21,466 nt of DNA from Vicinamibacteria bacterium (GTDB lineage Bacteria; Acidobacteriota; Vicinamibacteria; Vicinamibacterales; UBA2999): the NCBI GenBank assembly GCA_025938035.1, contig JAICQE010000061.1, forward strand, positions 1 to 21,466, read 5' to 3'. The position numbers and the translations under genes were made by a program. The notes beneath the pieces are model-generated. The model was not told where the DNA came from and made no database searches. It saw only the letters and a list, made by a program, of their open reading frames with translations. This document shows positions 1-8,428 of the stretch, piece by piece; within the stretch, counting starts at the first letter, position 1, and the number at the start of each line of letters is the position of its first letter.

Positions 1-949
1 CGGAAATGGCGAGCATCAGCCGGAACAACCGTTCCTGCATCGTCGTCGACAGCCGGCCGACCATGCCCAGATCGATCAGGGCGAGCTGATGGCCGGGCGT
101 CAGGAGTACGTTGCCGGGATGCGGGTCGGCATGAAACACGCCGTCGACGAGAATCTGCTGGAGGTAGGCGCGGAAGAGCTCGTCGCCGAGCGCGACGCCG
201 TCAACTTCCGTCCACTCGATGCGGCTGACGAGCGTGATCTTGGTGCCATCGATGAAGTCCATCGTCAGCACCCGTGACGTCGTGTAGTCGTCGATGGGCA
301 GCGGAATCAGGAGGCGGCTGAAGTCGCGAAGCTGATGCGAGAGCGCGAGCAGGTTGCGCGCCTCTTCGCGGTAGTCCAATTCGGCAAGTATCGTGCGGCG
401 GAACTCTTCGAGCACTCCGTGCACGTCTACCAGCCGGCTCGTCGCGCTGAACCGGTGCATCAGCGCCGCCACCTCGTCGAGCGCGTCGAGATCTTTCATG
501 ACCCGCTCGCGCACGTCCGGACGCTGCACTTTGACCGCAACCGCACGGCCGCCACGCATCACGGCGCGGTGCACCTGCCCGAGCGAGGCGGCCGCGATCG
601 GGTCGGGGTTGAAAGTCTCAAAGGCCTTCGACAGGCGAACGCCAAGCTCGTCCTGGACAATCCGCTCGACATCGTCGAACGGAAACGGATCGACGTTGTC
701 CTGCAGGCGCGCGAGCGCCTCGAGGTACGCCGGCGGCAGCAGGTCGGCGCGCGTGGACAGCAGCTGCCCGAGCTTGATGAAGGTCGGACCGAGCCGTTCG
801 AGGTCGGACGCAAACGCACGCGCCTCGGCGGCATCGTTCGCAGTCGGAGCGGCGGAGTCGCCAGCGTTCGTCAAGAAATCCGCGCGGGCGTACTTCGCGG
901 CAAATCGGGCAAAGTCGCGGTAGCGGCTGAGCCGGTCACCGAGGGCCAT
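1..949 (-). CDS. ubiB: UbiB/ABC1 (AarF-type) atypical kinase, C-terminal part outside the window
   Basis: The minus-strand frame is open from the start codon at 949 to the window edge, giving the first 316 residues. It shows the ABC1/UbiB signatures in order: the invariant KLGQ at 59-62, the alanine-rich nucleotide loop ASLGQVHRA at about 121-129, the lysine in VAVKVQRP at 137-144, ELDYREEARN at 190-199, the catalytic-loop-like FHADPHPGN at 272-280 and the metal-binding LIDLGM at 291-296. UbiB proteins are membrane-associated atypical kinases/ATPases that support isoprenoid quinone (ubiquinone or menaquinone) biosynthesis. The true substrate of this one cannot be read from sequence. The hydrophobic C-terminal membrane segment expected of UbiB would lie beyond the edge. 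ATG at 949 is the simplest start; an in-frame TTG 18 nt upstream, with AGAGG before it, is an alternative. It is transcribed leftward, divergent from the 80-codon gene across a repeat-filled spacer. Confidence 0.93.
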   Translation of the reverse strand, partial: MALGDRLSRYRDFARFAAKYARADFLTNAGDSAAPTANDAAEARAFASDLERLGPTFIKLGQLLSTRADLLPPAYLEALARLQDNVDPFPFDDVERIVQDELGVRLSKAFETFNPDPIAAASLGQVHRAVMRGGRAVAVKVQRPDVRERVMKDLDALDEVAALMHRFSATSRLVDVHGVLEEFRRTILAELDYREEARNLLALSHQLRDFSRLLIPLPIDDYTTSRVLTMDFIDGTKITLVSRIEWTEVDGVALGDELFRAYLQQILVDGVFHADPHPGNVLLTPGHQLALIDLGMVGRLSTTMQERLFRLMLAIS

Positions 950-982
950 CGGTCTCAGCTGGAGCAATGGACGTACCGCCTC

Positions 983-1180
983 TAGTTGGATAGTTCGATA
1001 GTTGGTAGTTCGTAGGAGTTCGTAGTTCGTAGTTCGTAGTTGGAGAGTTCGTGGTCGGTAGTGAGCGAGCACAGTTGCCGAGCTGGAAGCTGACGAACCA
1101 AGCTATTCTCTCAACTACCAACTACTACGAACTATCCAACTACCTAACTGTCCAACTACCTAACTAACCACCAACCAGCC
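983..1180. repeat. Short-tandem-repeat hairpin array (TAGTTCG / AACTACC units)
   Basis: This is the whole divergent spacer between the ubiB-like gene and the 80-codon gene. The left part (983-1054) consists of 7-8 nt units such as TAGTTGG, TAGTTCG and TCGTAGT, the last repeated three times at 1020-1040. The right part (1112-1170) carries the reverse-complement family, CAACTAC and then 8-nt AACTACCT-like units. The arms pair collinearly: 983-997 is the exact reverse complement of 1128-1142, and 999-1010 of 1113-1124. This predicts a stem of about 27 bp around a loop of about 100 nt. The function is unknown. It occupies the position where promoters and a ribosome binding site for the gene at 1181 would be expected, and no Shine-Dalgarno sequence is visible there. 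Confidence 0.9.
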
Positions 1181-1423
1181 ATGGCTCGCGGATGGGAAAG
1201 CAAGTCGGTCGAGGCACAACAGGACGCGGCAGATGCGCCGCGGACGAAAGGTCCCGCGCTCACACCGGAACAGGCAGCGCGAAAGGCCGAGCGCGCGACA
1301 CTGATGCTCGCGCGAACGCGGGCGCTGGCTGACCTTCAGAAGGCGTGCGCCGCGGCGCACCGCGCGATGCTCGAACAGGCGATCGCCGATCTCGATGCGC
1401 GTCTTGCCGCGCTTGATGCCTGA
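1181..1423 (+). CDS. Small conserved-looking alanine-rich hypothetical protein (80 aa)
   Basis: An 80-residue protein starting MARGWESKSVEAQQ and rich in Ala, Arg, Glu and Leu. No domain with a known function is recognised. The region from about residue 28 to the end (TPEQAARKAERATLMLARTR onward) has heptad-like Ala/Leu spacing and is probably a long helix or helical hairpin. There is no signal peptide or membrane segment. The reading frame ends at a TGA whose last base directly abuts the stop codon of addA on the other strand, so both genes end without a spacer. The ATG at 1181 follows repeat DNA and has no visible Shine-Dalgarno sequence. I believe it is a real gene because of its sensible composition, its position exactly filling the space up to addA, and a resemblance to small Acidobacteria proteins that I recall but cannot verify here. 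Confidence 0.65.
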   Translation: MARGWESKSVEAQQDAADAPRTKGPALTPEQAARKAERATLMLARTRALADLQKACAAAHRAMLEQAIADLDARLAALDA

Positions 1424-4400
1424 CTACACGCTCATGAGCAGCGCGCGCGCGGGCCTGCCGGTCGCCTGCGCAATCGCTTGGGCGTAAAGCTGGACCTGGC
1501 GGGTATAAACGGCCAGTACATCGCCCTCAGCCCGATCGGTCTTGAAGTCAACGACCAAGTACCCGTCTTCCGTCTCGAAGGCGAGGTCGACGTTGCCTTC
1601 GATCACCTGACCGTCGAGGACGATCGTCGTCGGCGTCTCCCGGAGGAGCGCGCCGCGCCCGGCCGCGCGCCGCGCCTGCGCCAGCACCTCATGACCGAGC
1701 ACCGCGCGGACCAGCTGCTGAGCGGCGATGACTTCGACGGCCGGCGCAGCGACGATGCGTGCCTGTACGGCGACGATGCGGTCGCTGGTGGCCTGATCCG
1801 CATCGAGTGGAACGGCCGCAAGCGAGGCGTGCACGAGCGTCCCGAACCGCCGTCCGGACGGGCGATCCTCGACCGCTGGGACCGACACGATTTCCACCTC
1901 CTTCGTAACGACACGCCGAGACACCGAGGTCACCGGGATTGTTTGAGGACTCGGTGCCTCAGTGCCTCGGTGTGTCGGATTTGGGTCTTCGGATCTGGGT
2001 TTTGGGATTTCCGATCTTGCCCACTCAGTAACGGTCCGGACATTTACTGACGGTTGGGCCGCGCGTGTAATCGCCTCCTCACGCGCGTTGCGCCACGTCA
2101 CGTAGCGCGCCGTACCTTCCGCGACCACGTCGAGCGCGACGTCTTTCGAGATCAGTTCCTGGCGGCGAAGGCCGAAGGGTGGTTCGGCGCCAAGCTGAAG
2201 CGCCGAGGGATCCCACCAGACAACCTCGAATGGCAGATCTGCCTCGCTCCCACCGGCCCCCGATCCCTGATCCCTGACCCCTGATCCCTGACCTGATGCG
2301 ACCGTGTGGCAGCCCGGCGCGACCGTGTGTGACATGGCGACGCCATCGTCGGGCCGCTGCAGCACGGAATCCTTCTTGAACGGCGGGCACCCGGCCGCGG
2401 TTCGCGGCTGGCGGCGACCACCGACCGGCGGATACACCGCGGCATCGAGCGGGCTCAGCCAGCCGCCGTCGTACGGCTGATCGCCGACCGCCGGCACGAC
2501 CAGCAGATCGCGCGCCCGCGTCGCTGCGACGTAGGCGGTTCGTATGCCTTCCTCGCGCTCGCGCGCCTGCTCGAGCGGCTGCTGCCGCAGCAAGTCAACC
2601 GGAGACCACCCGCCGATGCGCAGCGCGCACACGCCGGCGTCGACATCGATGTATCGCGACGCCTCGAATGGCGCGAGCTTCGCCGTCATGTCCGCGAGAA
2701 TGACGACCGGGAACTCGAGCCCCTTGGCCTTGTGCACGGTCATGAGGCGCACGCCGTCGCTGCCCTCCTCGACGATCGGCGCCTCGCCCGCCTGGCCCTC
2801 GTCCGCCGCCTGCTGCAGGGCGTCGATGAAACCGCGGAAGGAGATGCCGCCGGAACGCTCGTACTGGCGCGCGAGCTCGGCGACGTGCAGCGCATTGGCC
2901 AGCACCTGTTCACCGGCACGCCGCAGCGCGAACCCGACGTGGGCCCGCGTCGCCGCAAACAGATCGGAGATGGTGTCGGCAACCGGCCGGCGATTGCGGC
3001 GGAGGTGCAGCGTGGCCAGCAGCTGCAGCGCCTCCGCGATCGGCTGCAGGTGGAGTGGCAGATCCGCAGGAACCCGGAACGGGTGAAACGCTTTCGCGAA
3101 CCGATGCCGGTACTCGAGCAGTTCTTCGTCGCCGATGGCGAACAGCGCGCCGCGGAGCGTGGCAAAGACCGACAGCTGGTCGTCCGGCCATTCGACCGCG
3201 GCCAGCGCCGCGCGGAGCGTTTCGATCTCCTCGCGGCCATGGAACGCACGGCCGCCGACCAACAGGTGGTTGATGCCGCGCGCTTCCAACGCGTCCACGT
3301 ATCCGCGCGTGACGTCGGCGCCGAAGCTGACGAAGCGGCGGAAGAGCAGACAGACATGCCGCGGCCGCACGGGAACCGGCGCCGCGCCATGCTGCTCGGT
3401 CACCTGCCAGCCGCTCTCGTGAACCAGCCAGTCGACGAACGCGCCGACGGCATCCGGCAGCGATGCGTCGATGGCGATCCCCGAAATGTTTCGTTTTCCG
3501 TACGGGCGCGGAACCGGCAGGGCGATGAGCGACGGCTGCCCGGGCAGATCGTCTCTGGATCGGGTAAGCGGCACGTACGACGCCTGCATCGTCTCCGGGT
3601 CTCCGGTCATCAGCGGCGCAAACGCCGCGTTGACGGCGCGCTGCAGGTTGGGCACGCCGCGGAAGCTGGTCGTCAGCTGCTCGCATCGCGCCCCATGCTG
3701 CTGCAGCTGCGTGCGCACGCGCGAGTAGATACGCACGTCGGCGCGGCGGAACCGATAGATCGACTGCTTCGGATCGCCGACCACGAACAGCTTGCCGCGC
3801 ACCGGGCGAGCGCGCCACGCATCGCCCTCGGCCGGATCGTCCGCCGCCAGGAGGAGCAGCAGTTCCGCCTGCAGCGGGTCCGTGTCCTGAAACTCGTCGA
3901 CGAAGAGGCGGGAGAAGCGCCGCTGGAAATGCTCGCGGACGTCGGCCCGATCCCGCAGGAGGTCGCGGGCGCGCAGCAGCAGATCGAGGAAATCGAGCGC
4001 GCCATGCGCCGCTTTGAGCCGCTCGTACCGGTCGATGCTCCCCTGCAGCTCCTGCCGCAGCAGCGCCGCAAGGTCGGCGTCCGCATCGGCCCTGAAGAGA
4101 TCGAGCTGCTGCAGCAGCGACTGGAGCGCGGCCTGAACGTCCGCCCGCGCGATGCCGCGCGCGAACGATGCGCCCATTCCCTTGCGTGCGCGGCGCACAT
4201 CGCGCTCGCGGCACAAATCCACCAGCACCGCTTCAGCCGCGTCGTCGTCACCGGCCGCCATGATCAGGCGGAGGTCCTCACTTGTGCGCCGCACCGCCGC
4301 CGTGTCCACGAACAGCGGATCGCGGACGCTGACCGCGCGCGACGTCATGGCGGCACATTCGTGCACGCGGCGTACGAGCGCCGCGATGGATCCTCGCCGA

Positions 4401-5020
4401 TCGAACGCCGGTCGGCTCCACGCGCCGCGGAAGTCGCGCCACTCGGCCAGATCCCAGCCGGCTGCGCGCAGTCGATCGATCGGACCGTCGTCACTCGCCT
4501 CGCCGCCAGGAATCGCCGGGCGGACCGACCGGCGGAGCGATCGCCGGACGCCTTCGGGTGTGTGCTCGAGGGCTTCCTGCAGCCATGCGTCAAACGCGTC
4601 CGCGTAGAGGCGCCGCGCTTCTCCTTCGGTCAGCACGCGGAACAGCGGATCGACGCCGGCTTCCACCGGACGCTCGCGCAGCAGGTCGGCGCAAAACCCG
4701 TGAATGGTGCTGACGTGCGCCTCCTCGAGGTTCATCAGCGCGGCATCCAGACGCGCCCGGGCAGCCGCGTCGAGTCCCGAGTCGCCTGTTCCCCGTTCGA
4801 GCTCCTGCCGCAGACGGAGCTTCAGCTCGCCGGCAGCCTTTTCCGTGAATGTCACGGCGACGAGGTCGCCGACGGACGCGTTTCCGGTGGCCAACACGCG
4901 AACGATGCGGCGGACCAGCTCGGTTGTTTTCCCCGTGCCGGCGGCGGCTTCGACGACAAAGGTCGAGTCGAGGTCGTTCGCGATCGCGTCGCGCGCGTCC
5001 TGATCGTCGAGCACAATCAT
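1424..5020 (-). CDS. addA: AddA-like UvrD/Rep-family helicase-nuclease
   Basis: A 1198-residue superfamily 1A helicase with a C-terminal RecB-type nuclease. Together with AddB it would resect double-strand breaks for RecA-dependent repair. Visible motifs are Walker A AAAGTGKTT (25-33, K31), motif Ia VAVTFTEKAAGEL, motif II VDEFQDTD (374-381), motif III VVGDPKQSIYRFRRAD, motif V TVHKAKGLEFP (761-771) and motif VI AYVAATRARDLL (about 830-842). The nuclease is the PD-(D/E)XK fold at about 1065-1198, with NVDLAF (D near 1144) and VVDFKTD (near 1155-1161) supplying metal ligands and lysine. The start ATG overlaps the stop of addB by 4 nt (ATGA), so the two are translationally coupled. Odd: two low-complexity stretches, near residues 894-920 and 999-1036, are encoded by short tandem repeats inserted in frame between motif VI and the nuclease domain. 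RecB and AdnA are related alternatives; the partner's architecture favours AddA. Confidence 0.93.
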   Translation of the reverse strand: MIVLDDQDARDAIANDLDSTFVVEAAAGTGKTTELVRRIVRVLATGNASVGDLVAVTFTEKAAGELKLRLRQELERGTGDSGLDAAARARLDAALMNLEEAHVSTIHGFCADLLRERPVEAGVDPLFRVLTEGEARRLYADAFDAWLQEALEHTPEGVRRSLRRSVRPAIPGGEASDDGPIDRLRAAGWDLAEWRDFRGAWSRPAFDRRGSIAALVRRVHECAAMTSRAVSVRDPLFVDTAAVRRTSEDLRLIMAAGDDDAAEAVLVDLCRERDVRRARKGMGASFARGIARADVQAALQSLLQQLDLFRADADADLAALLRQELQGSIDRYERLKAAHGALDFLDLLLRARDLLRDRADVREHFQRRFSRLFVDEFQDTDPLQAELLLLLAADDPAEGDAWRARPVRGKLFVVGDPKQSIYRFRRADVRIYSRVRTQLQQHGARCEQLTTSFRGVPNLQRAVNAAFAPLMTGDPETMQASYVPLTRSRDDLPGQPSLIALPVPRPYGKRNISGIAIDASLPDAVGAFVDWLVHESGWQVTEQHGAAPVPVRPRHVCLLFRRFVSFGADVTRGYVDALEARGINHLLVGGRAFHGREEIETLRAALAAVEWPDDQLSVFATLRGALFAIGDEELLEYRHRFAKAFHPFRVPADLPLHLQPIAEALQLLATLHLRRNRRPVADTISDLFAATRAHVGFALRRAGEQVLANALHVAELARQYERSGGISFRGFIDALQQAADEGQAGEAPIVEEGSDGVRLMTVHKAKGLEFPVVILADMTAKLAPFEASRYIDVDAGVCALRIGGWSPVDLLRQQPLEQAREREEGIRTAYVAATRARDLLVVPAVGDQPYDGGWLSPLDAAVYPPVGGRRQPRTAAGCPPFKKDSVLQRPDDGVAMSHTVAPGCHTVASGQGSGVRDQGSGAGGSEADLPFEVVWWDPSALQLGAEPPFGLRRQELISKDVALDVVAEGTARYVTWRNAREEAITRAAQPSVNVRTVTEWARSEIPKPRSEDPNPTHRGTEAPSPQTIPVTSVSRRVVTKEVEIVSVPAVEDRPSGRRFGTLVHASLAAVPLDADQATSDRIVAVQARIVAAPAVEVIAAQQLVRAVLGHEVLAQARRAAGRGALLRETPTTIVLDGQVIEGNVDLAFETEDGYLVVDFKTDRAEGDVLAVYTRQVQLYAQAIAQATGRPARALLMSV
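1914..2025. repeat. In-frame tandem-repeat insertion inside addA (8-mer hairpin plus heptamer array)
   Basis: Two adjoining arrays lie in the coding sequence. At 1914-1976, 8-nt units of the type CTCGGTGC (plus strand) are preceded by reverse-complement units. ACACCGAGG at 1921-1929 pairs exactly with CCTCGGTGT at 1965-1973. At 1977-2018 the plus strand divides into 7-nt units: GGATTTG, GGTCTTC, GGATCTG, GGTTTTG, GGATTTC, CGATCTT. On the coding strand this gives a Pro/Ser/Thr-rich linker (SEIPKPRSEDPNPTHRGTEA) just before the nuclease domain. Total length keeps the reading frame open. Confidence 0.8.
2262..2339. repeat. In-frame GATCCCT heptamer array and 21-nt duplication inside addA
   Basis: Four consecutive heptamers (GATCCCT, GATCCCT, GACCCCT, GATCCCT) fill 2262-2289. 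Next to them GCGACCGTGTG occurs at 2298-2308 and again 21 nt further at 2319-2329, a tandem duplication of three heptamer lengths. On the coding strand these give the peptides GQGSGVRDQGSG and HTVAPGCHTVASG. The unit is the same as in the intergenic array at 11244-11299. Confidence 0.85.
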
Positions 5021-8000
5021 GGCCGCCGCCGCAGCTCGATCAGGTCGCGCAGCGGATCCCCGGACTTGCGGGCAACGCGCAGTTCCTCGTGTGGACCACA
5101 GACCGGCCGGAAGTCACACCAGGCGCAGGCACGCTCGTTCGGGGCCGCGGCGAGAAACCCGAGCTCGATGGCGCGGTCGATGATCTCGAGCGCTTCGACC
5201 CCGGCGCGGCGCGCGTGAGGCAGCAACGACACGGGACGGACCTTGTAGCCGCCAGCCGTCGTGCAGAAAAAGAGACGCGTCTCCGCAACAGGCTGCCCGG
5301 TGACCTGCTCGACGGCCATTGAGTACAGGACCGGCTGCAGCGTTGCGCCGCCGCCGATGATCAGATCGTCTGTCGTCCGATCCTTGCCGGTCTTGTGATC
5401 AGTCACCCGCAGCACGCCGGTGTCGCCATGCGCCTCGACGAGGTCGACCGCTCCACGGAGCTGGAATCGGCCATCGATGAGCACTTCCGTGCGACGGCTT
5501 GCCGGATCGCGGTCGGCGCTCACCGGCAGCCCGAACGACAGCTCGAAGTAGCGGGGCGTCCACTCGCCGCCTTCTTCGCTGGTTCGGCGCAGCCAGCCGC
5601 GGAGATCGCGCGCGATGACGGCAATCTCCTCGTGCCAGACGCGGTCGATGGCCGGCGCGAGCTTCTCCCTGTATTCCGCGGCGACCGACGCGATCGCTTC
5701 GTCGAGCACGACAAGAGCCGCGTCGAGTGACGCGGCGGTCACCGGCAGCGCGCCGCGCCCGGCAAGCGCGCGGTACGCGACCGCCTGAATCCGGTGAACG
5801 ATGCTGCCGCGGGTCAACGGATCGAGACGCTGGAGCGGTTCCGGTCGCTCGGCCGGCTCGAGGCGGTAGACCGCGCTGAGAAAGAACTGATACGGACAGG
5901 CGGAGAATTTCTGCAGCGCGGAAACCGAATACGGCCGCCGGTGCAGCCGCTGCGAGTCGAAGGCTGCGCGCGTCGCATCGGTGACGCGAGTGAGACCATC
6001 GAGATGCGACCAGCGGGGCAGGCCCCGGCCCCACCGTTCCGTCACCGAGCGGCGCAGCGATTCGTTGAGCCGAAGCAGGTAGTGCGCGTGCCCGCGGACC
6101 GCCGCAGGGTCGGCGGCCTCGAACAGCGTTCGCAGCACGGCAAGGTCGTGCTCCTGATCGTCAATGGCCTCCTCGGGCCGCGCCGGCGCCGGCCACGCGA
6201 GGGTCGGATCACCGCGCTCCGCTGCCCGGCGCTCGAGGCCGGAGAGATCAGGAATCACACCGGTGGCGCCGCGGAGCACGTCGAGCGCATAGAACGACGG
6301 CACCCGGGCACGGCCTTCCGCGACGTCCAGGCGCGGATACGACACATACAGACGCTCCGCCGCTGCGCCAACGGCCAGATGCAGCAGCACCCGTTCCCGT
6401 CGCGACCGCTCCGGCCGCGTCATCAGCCTGTGGAGTCCGGCTTCTGTGTCGCGCACTTCATCCAACAACAGAGGATCCTGGGACGACTTCCGCGGAAACA
6501 TCCGCTCGGCAAGCCCGGGCACGAACACGACACGGAAGGAACGCCCGCGCGCCTGCGCCGGGTTGCCGACGAAGACACGCCCGTAGCGGCGCGACGGCGG
6601 CTCGCTGTCGACACTGCGCAGGCGTTCCGTCAGCACCATCCGCACTTCGCCCACGGAGACAGGACCGACGGAGGCCATCGGCCTCAGATCGGCAAGAACA
6701 CGGCGCACATACGCAGGCGCCCGCAGCGTTCGCGGCGCGAGGTCATCGAGACGATCGAGCCATTCACCCCACAGGGCGAGCGCCGGCCACTCCGCCATCT
6801 CCGTGAGGATCGGAATGGCGAACGCACCCAGGTGGACCAGGCGCCGGCGGTCGTCGTCGATGGCCGACAGCCGCGGCGATGCCGGGTCTTCTCTTTCGAT
6901 CTCGATGCGCCGCGCGCGCAGCTCCTCGTCGAAGCCGGCGAGCCGCCGCCGCCAACGCGCCGGATCGCCGCCGACGACAGCCGCTTCGACGAGCATGCGT
7001 TCCCATCGCCGTGGCGTGCGCAGGCTGCCCGCGAGAACGCCGCGCTCCTCGTCGTCATCCGGCACGACCTCCGCCGACTCCGCCTCCGGAGTGGCTGGCC
7101 CGGATGCTCCCGAATCGGACGCTGACGATCCAAACACTTCGTCGTCCGACGCAATCCAATCCGCGTGCGGCCGGCCTGGATCCGGCAGCTGGCCGAGGGA
7201 AAGGTATTCGGCAAATCGCGACGCGGAGAGACCTTCCGCCGCACAGGCGAGCAGGGCCAGGAACGCCCGGCCGGCCGGATGCGGACGGCGCGTGCCGCGG
7301 TCGAACCAGGCGCGGATCCCGGCACGCTCGAACGCATGTTCGAGCAGACCGTGATAGTGCTCGGGCGATCGGACGAACACCGCCATTTCGTCGAACGGCA
7401 CCCCTGTGCGCGCCTCGCGCAGGATGCGGCGAGCGATCTCCACGCATTCGCGCCCCTCGCCGGGCGCCGAGAACAGCTCGAGGGAACCATCGAGCGCACG
7501 CGGTGCCGGCGCTTCGCCGGAGAAGAGGCAGGCACGAAGGTGGTCGAGATCCGACCGGCGCGGGCTGTTTACCTCTTCGACCTCTCCGCCACATCGTTCG
7601 AGCGCCTGTCGCGCGGACAGATCGTGTGCCGGCACGGTCGCCAGCACGTCGGTGGCGACCGCGGTCAGCGCAGCAATGAGCGCCTCCTCCATCGCGTTTT
7701 CGACGGCGAGATCCAGCAGCAGCAGCGGAGCGCGCAGGAAGGCTTCTCCCTCGACTCCCGCAGCGGCGGCCGCAAACAGCGCCGCGCGATCGGCGGTGGA
7801 CGCAGCGGTGAGTTCGGACTCCGCCTGGCCAACCAGAACGGCCAGGTCGTGGCCGGCGCGACCCGCGCCGGTCAGCGCCGCAGAATCGAGGCCGGCAAGC
7901 CGGACATCGGTCAGCGTGCGCGCCAGCGCCCGTGGAAAGCCAGGCGTTCGCGCCACGACGCTGAAGTAATCGAGCGCACCGCCTTCCGCCGCGTCGAACG

Positions 8001-8295
8001 CAACACGGCTGGCGACGGCCTCGACTCCAAGCGAGGTGCTCGGCGCCACCCCCTCGGCGGCAAGACTCGTGGCCGCGACTCGTGCCGCCAGCTGTGTGAG
8101 GCTGAAGCGCGACACGCCAATCGTCGCGCCGCGCCGGGAGGCGACGCGACGCGCGAGGTCGTCTGCGGCGCCGCGGCTCGCGGCAACGATCGTGATCAGC
8201 TGGTCTGGTGGAAAACGCTCGAGATACGCCGCTGCCCGGTCGAGCCGGACAGCCGCCGACGAGGATTCGATGATCGAAAACGGGCGTGACGGCAT
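5017..8295 (-). CDS. addB: AddB-like nuclease/inactive-helicase subunit with Fe-S cluster motif
   Basis: A 1092-residue partner of AddA. The C-terminal half carries the AddB-type nuclease fused to an iron-sulfur cluster: a first cysteine in FSACPYQFF (C800), a distal CAWCDFRPVC supplying C1057, C1060 and C1066, and the PD-(D/E)XK core GAVDLV followed by TDHKTGKDR (D966, K968). The four-cysteine pattern matches the known AddB Fe-S clamp. The N-terminal half resembles a helicase fold but has no intact Walker A (VAASRGAADDLARR at the expected place), as expected for a subunit that holds and scans DNA. I chose ATG 8295 because GGGGGAG lies just upstream and the conserved start of the fold follows; the frame extends further upstream to 8343. 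The stop overlaps the addA start by 4 nt. Gene order addB-addA is the usual one. Confidence 0.9.
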   Translation of the reverse strand: MPSRPFSIIESSSAAVRLDRAAAYLERFPPDQLITIVAASRGAADDLARRVASRRGATIGVSRFSLTQLAARVAATSLAAEGVAPSTSLGVEAVASRVAFDAAEGGALDYFSVVARTPGFPRALARTLTDVRLAGLDSAALTGAGRAGHDLAVLVGQAESELTAASTADRAALFAAAAAGVEGEAFLRAPLLLLDLAVENAMEEALIAALTAVATDVLATVPAHDLSARQALERCGGEVEEVNSPRRSDLDHLRACLFSGEAPAPRALDGSLELFSAPGEGRECVEIARRILREARTGVPFDEMAVFVRSPEHYHGLLEHAFERAGIRAWFDRGTRRPHPAGRAFLALLACAAEGLSASRFAEYLSLGQLPDPGRPHADWIASDDEVFGSSASDSGASGPATPEAESAEVVPDDDEERGVLAGSLRTPRRWERMLVEAAVVGGDPARWRRRLAGFDEELRARRIEIEREDPASPRLSAIDDDRRRLVHLGAFAIPILTEMAEWPALALWGEWLDRLDDLAPRTLRAPAYVRRVLADLRPMASVGPVSVGEVRMVLTERLRSVDSEPPSRRYGRVFVGNPAQARGRSFRVVFVPGLAERMFPRKSSQDPLLLDEVRDTEAGLHRLMTRPERSRRERVLLHLAVGAAAERLYVSYPRLDVAEGRARVPSFYALDVLRGATGVIPDLSGLERRAAERGDPTLAWPAPARPEEAIDDQEHDLAVLRTLFEAADPAAVRGHAHYLLRLNESLRRSVTERWGRGLPRWSHLDGLTRVTDATRAAFDSQRLHRRPYSVSALQKFSACPYQFFLSAVYRLEPAERPEPLQRLDPLTRGSIVHRIQAVAYRALAGRGALPVTAASLDAALVVLDEAIASVAAEYREKLAPAIDRVWHEEIAVIARDLRGWLRRTSEEGGEWTPRYFELSFGLPVSADRDPASRRTEVLIDGRFQLRGAVDLVEAHGDTGVLRVTDHKTGKDRTTDDLIIGGGATLQPVLYSMAVEQVTGQPVAETRLFFCTTAGGYKVRPVSLLPHARRAGVEALEIIDRAIELGFLAAAPNERACAWCDFRPVCGPHEELRVARKSGDPLRDLIELRRRP

Positions 8296-8370
8296 GGCAC
8301 TCCCCCGGACGCTGTGCCGGGTATCCGATGCGGCAGTACTCACTGCCGTGCGACAGACGATAACACGATC

Positions 8371-8405
8371 CTCCTACCTCCTACCTCCTACCTCCTACCT
8401 CCTTC
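8371..8405. repeat. CTCCTAC heptamer array
   Basis: Five consecutive heptamers (four CTCCTAC, then CTCCTTC) lie in the divergent spacer between addB and the PepSY gene. No inverted partner is seen. The array ends 23 nt before the GTG start of the PepSY gene. The rest of the 133-bp spacer shows no clear promoter. Confidence 0.92.
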
Positions 8406-8428
8406 CTCGTTTGTTACCATCCTCCCCA

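Noticed and set aside
983..1180. Insertion sequence or MITE with terminal inverted repeats
   Set aside because: No transposase and no flanking target duplication are seen. The inverted arms consist of short tandem units rather than a defined terminus.
2732..5218. Long plus-strand open frame of 828 codons opposite addA and the addB end
   Set aside because: It is antisense to a gene with all SF1 helicase motifs. It is rich in Arg/Ala/Gln with no recognisable domain, as expected of the mirrored frame in GC-rich DNA.
5794..8289. Plus-strand open frames (443, 266 and 374 codons) opposite addB
   Set aside because: Same reason: they lie fully within addB, and their peptides are Arg-rich with no motif.
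1424..8295. RecBCD or AdnAB instead of AddAB
   Set aside because: No RecD-like gene is present. The second subunit lacks Walker A and carries the AddB four-cysteine Fe-S pattern, unlike AdnB, which keeps an active motor.
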